In this document: in pieces, positions 58,456 through 64,000 of the stretch
Layout: every line of letters starts with the position of its first letter
Numbering within the stretch: position 1 is the stretch's first letter
Notes under the pieces: model-generated
Database searches by the model: none
What the model was told of the DNA's origin: nothing
What the model saw: the letters and a program-made list of their open reading frames with translations, nothing else
Position numbers and translations under genes: made by a program
Source: Paraburkholderia sartisoli
Lineage (GTDB): Bacteria > Pseudomonadota > Gammaproteobacteria > Burkholderiales > Burkholderiaceae
Direction: 5' to 3'
Assembly (NCBI RefSeq): GCF_900107685.1
Contig: NZ_FNRQ01000001.1
Coordinates: forward strand, 744,001 to 808,000
DNA: 64,000 nt

Positions 58456-58951
58456 TCTGCCGCAATCCATTGATAAGACTGGACAGTTTCTAAATGACGT
58501 GACGGATGGATTAAGAAAACGACGAAAAATGTTTCAGGTCTGAAACGGGCGGCAGAAAATACCGGAGATTCTGGAAAGTGGAGACGGGAAGTGAAACGGA
58601 GTGAAAACGTTTAATCGAGCGGACGAAACGGTTTATTAGCAGGATGCAGACAACGAGAATTGCCCGCTCAGCCTTGCCTGTGGCGGAAAAGAGATTTAAT
58701 TTGCATAAATGTTTTCCGGGCGGCGTGCGTATAGTAAGCTCTCGAAAACAGCAGCACATTTTAAAAAAAGTCCGGACCAGGGACGTCTCAATACACACAC
58801 GCCGCTTTTCGGGGATCCGCTGTCCGCACGGAATGGAATGGCCGTTCGGTTTTTGCCAATGCGAAATCCAGACGTGAGCCGGCGTGTCTGAAAACAACTG
58901 TTCAGGTACGTGCCGTCATCCTTAACGTTCGTTGACGAGAGGATCTGAATA
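58456..58951. other. Divergent regulatory region of the amyloid locus
   Basis: About 500 bp, clearly more AT-rich than the flanks, with no convincing gene. It contains GTTTCAGGTCTGAAAC (58531-58546), a palindrome with 7-bp arms about 80 bp upstream of the sigma-54 promoter, where an activator would bind. A GTCCGGAC palindrome lies near 58770. A minus-strand frame at 58511-58897 has no recognisable features and is taken as chance. The plus-strand regulator 2 gene must be transcribed from here. Confidence 0.6.
58531..58546. promoter_or_regulatory. Candidate enhancer (upstream activator) site
   Basis: GTTTCAG and CTGAAAC are exact reverse complements around GT. Fis-type HTH dimers of sigma-54 activators bind such dyads 80-150 bp upstream of the promoter, and this lies in that range. 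Confidence 0.5.
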
Positions 58952-60346
58952 ATGGAATCCGCACCACGGCAGTTGATTTACGTGACTCGTGATCCAAGCG
59001 CGGACCTGAATGCGCGCTTTCACGAACGCGGCTGGCATGTGGAAGTGGTCAATTCGGCGCGGGACGTTCGTCGCGCCGTGCGCGCCGGTACGGCAGCCGG
59101 CGGTCTGCTCGATCTGTCGAGCCGTTTTCAGCCGCATGAAATCGTTGGATTCGAGTCGTGCCTGACGATGCCCAATGTCGGCTGGGTCGCCGCCACCACG
59201 CCTGGCCAGTTGCAGGATGCGGCGCTGCGCCGCCTGGTGCGCGACTACTGTTTCGACTACGTAACGGTCCCGTATGCGGGCGATCGCATTGTCGATTCCG
59301 TCGGTCACGCTTACGGGATGATCTCGCTCGGCGAACCCGCGTCGAACGATTCGACCACCGCCGGTACCGAAGGTGAAATGGTCGGTTCGTGCGACGCGAT
59401 GCTCGCGCTCTTCCGCTCGATCCGCAAGGTCGCGATGACCGATGCGCCGGTGTTCATCTCCGGTGAATCCGGCACGGGCAAGGAACTGACGGCCGTGGCG
59501 ATTCACGAGCGCTCGGGCCGTAGCGCGGCGCCGTTCGTGCCGATCAACTGCGGCGCGATCCCGCCGCATCTGCTGCAATCCGAACTGTTCGGCTACGAGC
59601 GCGGCGCCTTTACCGGTGCGAACCAGCGCAAGATCGGCCGCGTCGAGGCGGCGAACGGCGGCACGCTGTTCCTCGATGAAATCGGCGATCTGCCGATGGA
59701 AAGCCAGGCGAGCCTGCTGCGTTTCCTGCAGGAAGGGAAGGTCGAACGGCTGGGCGGCCACGCGTCGACGTCGGTCGACGTCCGGATCATTTCGGCCACG
59801 CACGTCGACATGCACACGGCGATGATCGAAGGGCGGTTTCGTGCCGACCTGTATCACCGTCTGTGCGTGCTGCAGATCGACGAGCCGCCGCTGCGCGCGC
59901 GCGGCAAGGACATCGAACTGCTCGCGCGTCACATGCTCGAGCGCTTCAGGAAGGATGCGAGCCGCCGTCTGCGCGGGTTTTCGCCGGATGCGATCGCGGC
60001 GCTGCATAACTACAGCTGGCCTGGCAACGTGCGCGAGCTGATCAACCGCGTGCGCCGGGCAATCGTGATGTCCGAAGGGCGTGCGATTACCGCACGCGAC
60101 CTCGAACTCGCGGATTACGTGGAGATCGTGCCGGTTTCGCTTGCGCAGGCGCGTGAAGCGGCCGAGCGCCAGGCCATCGAACTGGCGCTCCTGCGCCATC
60201 GCGGGCGCCTCGGCGACGCGGCGCAGGAACTCGGCATCTCTCGCGTGACGCTGTACCGACTGCTGTGCTCGCATGGCATGCGGCAGATCGATGGCGATCC
60301 GATCGCCGCGCATCCGGATCTGCCCGCCGGCATCCCGCATCTCTGA
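58952..60346 (+). CDS. VpsR-like sigma-54-dependent transcriptional activator (regulator 2)
   Basis: This 464-residue activator is divergent from the amyloid operon. Residues 1-120 form a VpsR-type pseudo-receiver (QLIYVTRDPSADL, GGLLDLSS with Asp54). The AAA+ domain has Walker A GESGTGKE (171-178), GAFTGA (218-223) and Walker B GGTLFLDEIGD. The C-terminus has a Fis-type HTH (LGDAAQELGISRVTLYRLLC). It is a close paralogue of the gene at 50300, the two bracketing the cluster. VpsR of Vibrio cholerae and related regulators respond to cyclic-di-GMP; whether this one does is unknown. Confidence 0.9.
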   Translation: MESAPRQLIYVTRDPSADLNARFHERGWHVEVVNSARDVRRAVRAGTAAGGLLDLSSRFQPHEIVGFESCLTMPNVGWVAATTPGQLQDAALRRLVRDYCFDYVTVPYAGDRIVDSVGHAYGMISLGEPASNDSTTAGTEGEMVGSCDAMLALFRSIRKVAMTDAPVFISGESGTGKELTAVAIHERSGRSAAPFVPINCGAIPPHLLQSELFGYERGAFTGANQRKIGRVEAANGGTLFLDEIGDLPMESQASLLRFLQEGKVERLGGHASTSVDVRIISATHVDMHTAMIEGRFRADLYHRLCVLQIDEPPLRARGKDIELLARHMLERFRKDASRRLRGFSPDAIAALHNYSWPGNVRELINRVRRAIVMSEGRAITARDLELADYVEIVPVSLAQAREAAERQAIELALLRHRGRLGDAAQELGISRVTLYRLLCSHGMRQIDGDPIAAHPDLPAGIPHL

Positions 60347-60468
60347 GGCGCATCAGGCGCGTCGTTCAACTTCATCCTCATCCTGATCGGGAAGCTCGCC
60401 GGCATGCGCCGCGCAGCCCCCGATCGACGGCAAAACAGCGCGGCCGGGCGGGCGCCCGCCGCGCTTGC

Positions 60469-60515
60469 TAGAATCAGGGATTCTCTGCTGCCAAAAACGG
60501 GCGCGTCCGCGCCCG
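60469..60515 (+). promoter_or_regulatory. Putative thyA promoter -10 and leader hairpin
   Basis: TAGAAT (60469-60474) matches the -10 hexamers seen before gyrA and cysM. GGGCGCG and CGCGCCC (60499-60514) form a perfect hairpin with a 2-nt loop, ending 5 bp before the AAGGAAC ribosome-binding site of thyA. Confidence 0.45.
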
Positions 60516-60530
60516 GCCGAAGGAACCCGA

Positions 60531-61502
60531 ATGAAACAATACCTTGACCTCGTCCGCCAGATTCTCGATACCGGCACGTGGCAGGAAAACCGCACGGGCA
60601 TCCGTACGATCAGCATGCCCGGCGCGATGATGCGCTTCGATCTGCAGCAGGGTTTCCCGGCTGTCACCACGAAGAAACTGGCGTTCAGGTCGGCCGTGGG
60701 CGAACTGGTGGGCTTCCTGCGCGCGTCGCGCAGCGCGGCGGAGTTCCGCGCGCTCGGCTGCAAGGTCTGGGACGCGAACGCCAACGACAATCCGCAATGG
60801 CTCGCGAATCCGTATCGCGAAGGCCCGGACGACCTCGGCGACGTGTATGGCGTGCAGTGGCGCAAGTGGCCCGCCTACAAGGTGCTGGACGCAAACGCCA
60901 CCGCGCGGATCGCGGACGCGACCTCGCGTGGCTTTAGCATCGTCACGTCATTCGACGAAGGCGGCAGCCAGAAAGTGCTGCTCTACAAGGCGGTCGACCA
61001 GTTGCGCCAGTGTCTCGACACGATCATGCGCAACCCGGCGGACCGTCGAATCCTGTTTCACGCATGGAACCCGGCGGTGCTCGACGAGATCGCGCTGCCC
61101 GCGTGCCATCTGCTGTACCAGTTTCTGCCGAACGCGACGAAACGCGAAATCTCGCTGTGCCTGTATATCCGCAGCAACGACGTCGGGCTCGGCACGCCGT
61201 TCAACCTGACTGAAGGCGCCGCGCTGCTGCATCTCGTCGGACGGCTGACGGGCTACACGCCGCGCTGGTTCACGTATTTCATCGGCGACGCGCACATCTA
61301 CGAAAACCAGCTCGACATGCTGCAACAGCAGCTCACGCGCGAGCCGTTCGAAAGCCCTTCGTTCGCGATCGCCGGGCGCGTGCCGGCGTATGCCGCGACG
61401 GGCGTCTACGAGCCCGAATGGCTCGAGAAGATCGAGCCGTCGGATTTCTCGCTGGTCGGCTACCGCCATCACGAGCCGTTGACAGCGCCGATGGCCGTGT
61501 AG
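60531..61502 (+). CDS. thyA: Thymidylate synthase
   Basis: ThyA methylates dUMP to dTMP using methylenetetrahydrofolate, producing the dihydrofolate reduced by FolA. The 323-residue protein starts [15 protein letters not shown] (60531) after AAGGAAC and shows [19 protein letters not shown] and [18 protein letters not shown]. The catalytic Cys lies in [38 protein letters not shown]. At about 60 residues longer than E. coli ThyA it carries an insert (roughly residues 80-150), common in Burkholderia. Confidence 0.97.
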   Translation: MKQYLDLVRQILDTGTWQENRTGIRTISMPGAMMRFDLQQGFPAVTTKKLAFRSAVGELVGFLRASRSAAEFRALGCKVWDANANDNPQWLANPYREGPDDLGDVYGVQWRKWPAYKVLDANATARIADATSRGFSIVTSFDEGGSQKVLLYKAVDQLRQCLDTIMRNPADRRILFHAWNPAVLDEIALPACHLLYQFLPNATKREISLCLYIRSNDVGLGTPFNLTEGAALLHLVGRLTGYTPRWFTYFIGDAHIYENQLDMLQQQLTREPFESPSFAIAGRVPAYAATGVYEPEWLEKIEPSDFSLVGYRHHEPLTAPMAV

Positions 61503-61543
61503 TTTTTGGGTTCCGTTTCACGTCGCGCCAGCTGGGCGTGGCG

Positions 61544-61586
61544 AAAAAAACCCGCATCGCTGAATGAACAGCGATGCGGGTTTTTT
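61544..61586. terminator. Bidirectional terminator after thyA
   Basis: AAAACCCGCATCGCTG pairs with CAGCGATGCGGGTTTT around AATGAA, with A and T runs on both sides, between convergent genes. Confidence 0.93.
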
Positions 61587-61614
61587 CATGGAGCCGACGT
61601 TCACGAAATACGTT

Positions 61615-64000
61615 TCACCCCCGGTGATGTTCGTCATGTCCGCCACCGCCCGTGGCGTGCTGATCCGGGTGGGGTTGCGGATGCGGCTGCTGAACCTGCG
61701 GCGGCGGTTGTGGATGCGGCTGGGGCGCGGGTTGCGGACGCGGCGGTTGCGGCTGCTGTGCCTGTTGCGGATGAAATTCCGGGCGCGGCTGGGGTTGCGG
61801 CTGCGGACGCGGTTCTGGCCGCGGCTGCTGGACCTGTTGCCGCATCTGAGGTTGCGGCTGCGGTTGAGGATGGAACGCCTCGCGCGGGGGCTGCTGCACG
61901 GGTTGCGGCGCCGGCTGCGGGTGGAATTCCTGGGGCCGGGGCTGTTGCGGCGCGTGTATTTCCGGCGCGCGTGGCACCTGCGCGGCCTGTTGAGGTGCGG
62001 GCTGCGGACGCGGCACGGGTTGCGCCTGTTGCGGTTGACGCATTTGCTGCGGCTGCGGCGGTTGTTGCGCCTGCGCCTGCGGACGGAATTCCTGACGAGG
62101 CTGCTGGGCGACGGCCGGATTCTCCGCATGATTCGGCGGTTGCGGCACGCCGCGATTTGCCTGCACCGGATGGCCCTCTATCGGGCTGCCCGGCTGCTGC
62201 GGACGCGGGGCTTGCTGGGTCTGCCGGGCCTGCTGCGCCATCGGCGTATGAGGCTGCGTCCATGCCGGTTGCTGGCGTGGCTGACCGGCCGCTGCGCCCT
62301 GTTCCGGATGCGGTTGTCCGCCGTTCGGAACATTGCCCGAGGCTTGCGGCGGACGCGGCACACCGTTAGCCGGCTGCGGATGTGCGTTGGCCATCTGCGG
62401 CGGCTGACCCAGGCGTTGCGGGATCGCCCCCGGCTGCCCACCTTCACCAGGACGCTGAAGAGGCGCACCCGGACGCTGCGCGAGCTGACCTTCACTGCGC
62501 CCCGGCGCCACGCCCGGACCATGAGCCTGTACCACGCGCACGTTCTGCGCCAACGGGCCCGATTCAGCCTGCCCCGGCCGGCTGCCCAGATGCGCCGGCA
62601 CGGAAGTGCGCACGACTGGATTTCCCGCGTTCGGCACCCGTCCGCCGCTCTGCGCAAAACGTTGCGCGAGGTTATCGTGATACGCCGCCGGCATGACCGG
62701 ACTGCGGGTCGCGATGACCGGACGTTGCGTCACGTTCGCAGGCGGCCTGTAGCTCGCGTTGCGCACGCCCGGGTTGAAGCTCTGGCGAACCGGTGCGATG
62801 CCCGGGGTGCCCGGATTGATCCGCGCGTTTTGCCACTGACGGGGATCGACCTTCTGCGCAAAACGTCCCACCGGCTGGCCATGGACGAACGCGGTCGCCG
62901 GGACGGCGGTCACGCCGCCGGGTGCGCGATAGTTGATATAGGTGTTGTGGACGTTGATGTTCGTCACGTTCGTCTGGCGGTTGTAATTGTTCACCACCAC
63001 CGTCTGGTTCACGCGGTCGTAATAGCGCGGGCTCCAGTCGCCCCCGCGCGGGTGCCACGGCTCGCCCGGACCGAGCGGGAACCACGCGACGCCCGCGGCT
63101 GCCACCGCGCCGCCGATCGCCAGATTCACGCCCCAGTTGAAGTGGCTGTCGCCGCCGTCCACGAACGCGACGAGCGCCGGCGCGTACACCGGCGGTTCGG
63201 TTTCGATGACCGGCCCCGGCGCCCATGCCCATGCATCGTCGACGTAAGCCCAGCGGCCGTAGTGATAAGGCGCGAAGCCCCACGGCGCATCGTCGATCCA
63301 CGTCCAGCCCCACGGCGCCTGCCAGACCCAGTGACCGTCGCGATACGGCGCCCAGCCCGTCGGCACCGCGTTCGGTACCCACACTTCGCCGTACTGCGGA
63401 TCGTCGCGCCATGTGCCGTTCGCATCGAGATCCTGATAGCCGGGAATGTCGCGCGATACGTAGCGCGCCGATACCGAGCGGTCTTCGGCGGCGTCGCGGT
63501 TCGATGCCCACCGATCGAATGCGTCGGGCCGTGGCGCGCCGTTGTCGGCAACCTGCTGCAGGTTCGTACCGGTGAACGTCACCTGCTGGCCGGCCTGCAC
63601 GGGCACCTGTGCGCCGTCGCCATACACGGTTGCCGCGCCGCTGCGCACGGTGACGGTCGTACTGCTGCCGTCCGGCGCGACGTCGACGCGATAGTCGCCA
63701 GCCCCGCTCACGCCGAGCGCGAGGTTCGGCGTGTCGATCTCATACGTCGAGCCGGCCGGCAACGAACGCACACGCGTCGACAGCGTGCCTTGCGCGACCT
63801 TCAACTGGGCGTTGCTGTCGTCGAGATTCAGGACGTCGAGGCTCGTCGATTCGCCGAGGCGCACCGCCGTCGAGCCGAGATGCAGCTCCGAGCGCGCGCC
63901 CTTGTCGTTCCAGAGCTGGTCGCCGGTGGTGAGCGGACGGTTGATCTGCGCGTACGACCAGTCGGTCGCTCCGGCGGGCTGGGTGGTGACGGTGCCCGCC
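61615..64000 (-). CDS. FecR/DUF6600-type exported protein with Gln/Pro-rich tail (5' end beyond window)
   Basis: The frame is open to the window edge; the first visible residues are AGTVTTQPAGATDWSYAQIN. The visible part (about 795 residues) has a FecR-like beta domain (LTTGDQLWNDKGARSELHLG, STYEIDTPNLALGVSGAGDYRV, VRSGAATVYGDGAQVPVQAGQQVTF). A DUF6600-type region rich in Trp and Tyr follows (GYQDLDANGTWRDDPQYGEVW, WAPYRDGHWVWQAPWGWTW). A tail of over 300 residues, dominated by Gln, Pro, Arg and His, ends in GGGGHDEHHRG. It is probably an exported or surface-associated protein of unknown role. Confidence 0.8.
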   Translation of the reverse strand, partial: AGTVTTQPAGATDWSYAQINRPLTTGDQLWNDKGARSELHLGSTAVRLGESTSLDVLNLDDSNAQLKVAQGTLSTRVRSLPAGSTYEIDTPNLALGVSGAGDYRVDVAPDGSSTTVTVRSGAATVYGDGAQVPVQAGQQVTFTGTNLQQVADNGAPRPDAFDRWASNRDAAEDRSVSARYVSRDIPGYQDLDANGTWRDDPQYGEVWVPNAVPTGWAPYRDGHWVWQAPWGWTWIDDAPWGFAPYHYGRWAYVDDAWAWAPGPVIETEPPVYAPALVAFVDGGDSHFNWGVNLAIGGAVAAAGVAWFPLGPGEPWHPRGGDWSPRYYDRVNQTVVVNNYNRQTNVTNINVHNTYINYRAPGGVTAVPATAFVHGQPVGRFAQKVDPRQWQNARINPGTPGIAPVRQSFNPGVRNASYRPPANVTQRPVIATRSPVMPAAYHDNLAQRFAQSGGRVPNAGNPVVRTSVPAHLGSRPGQAESGPLAQNVRVVQAHGPGVAPGRSEGQLAQRPGAPLQRPGEGGQPGAIPQRLGQPPQMANAHPQPANGVPRPPQASGNVPNGGQPHPEQGAAAGQPRQQPAWTQPHTPMAQQARQTQQAPRPQQPGSPIEGHPVQANRGVPQPPNHAENPAVAQQPRQEFRPQAQAQQPPQPQQMRQPQQAQPVPRPQPAPQQAAQVPRAPEIHAPQQPRPQEFHPQPAPQPVQQPPREAFHPQPQPQPQMRQQVQQPRPEPRPQPQPQPRPEFHPQQAQQPQPPRPQPAPQPHPQPPPQVQQPHPQPHPDQHATGGGGHDEHHRG

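Noticed and set aside
58511..58897. 128-codon frame in the divergent regulatory region
   Set aside because: No ribosome-binding site or domain, and it overlaps the enhancer-type palindrome; the region fits regulatory DNA better.
61634..62369. Ala/Pro-rich frames on both strands within the DUF6600 gene tail
   Set aside because: They are alternative readings of the low-complexity Gln/Pro repeat and have no independent support.

Overview
The window reads as chromosomal DNA of a Burkholderia-sensu-lato betaproteobacterium (Paraburkholderia, Caballeronia or Burkholderia type). The reasons are high GC with GC-rich third codon positions, the gene order gyrA-serC-pheA-hisC-tyrA-aroA-cmk-rpsA-ihfB-lapAB, the hldA/hldD pair, the rpsP-rimM-trmD-rplS operon, and the tmRNA tag ANDETFALAA. 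These calls come from reading the sequence; no database search was run.

Layout. 1-3000, mostly minus strand: tmRNA gene ssrA, gph, ubiG and an OmpA-family protein. 3491-22749, plus strand: gyrA, a DUF2059 protein, a long run of amino-acid biosynthesis (serC, pheA, hisC, tyrA, aroA), then cmk, rpsA, ihfB, the envelope genes lapA/lapB, UDP-glucose dehydrogenase, heptose genes hldA/hldD, a ComEA-like protein and cysM. 22847-31896: lytic transglycosylase mltB, a deacetylase-family gene, the methionine importer metNIQ, etfBA and a large acyl-CoA dehydrogenase. 32048-37008: dadA with a divergent Lrp-type regulator, a radical-SAM gene under a near-ideal LexA box, a TM2 protein and a sorbosone-dehydrogenase-like protein. 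37182-47676: rpsP-rimM-trmD-rplS, a Nudix hydrolase, a CobD/CbiB-family protein, rsgA, an M48 protease, orn, mog, yjgA and pmbA.

Accessory part 1 (47690-49660). A Fic-domain plus HTH gene pair of the mobile mystery protein B/A type lies between pmbA and folA. It is bracketed by a roughly 45-bp imperfect inverted repeat. Just inside each arm is a terminator that faces the incoming host transcript. The pair has its own promoter with an operator dyad overlapping the -10.

Accessory part 2 (50300-60346). Between folA and thyA lies an eight-gene minus-strand cluster that looks like a divergent functional-amyloid (Fap-like) export system. It encodes a small exported protein with an RGG double-glycine motif, a small exported protein, two exported proteins with GN-x-G-x-N-x-A-x-G-x-x-N-x-Q-x-N type repeats, a C39-like cysteine peptidase (FapD-like), a FapE-like protein, and a coiled-coil/beta-barrel outer-membrane protein (FapF-like). 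The last gene is a VpsR-like sigma-54 activator, and a second VpsR-like activator is divergent at the head of the cluster. A good sigma-54 promoter precedes the first gene, with a 16-bp palindrome about 80 bp upstream. This is the most interesting system in the window. The right edge holds thyA and a truncated FecR/DUF6600-type protein with a very long Gln/Pro-rich tail.
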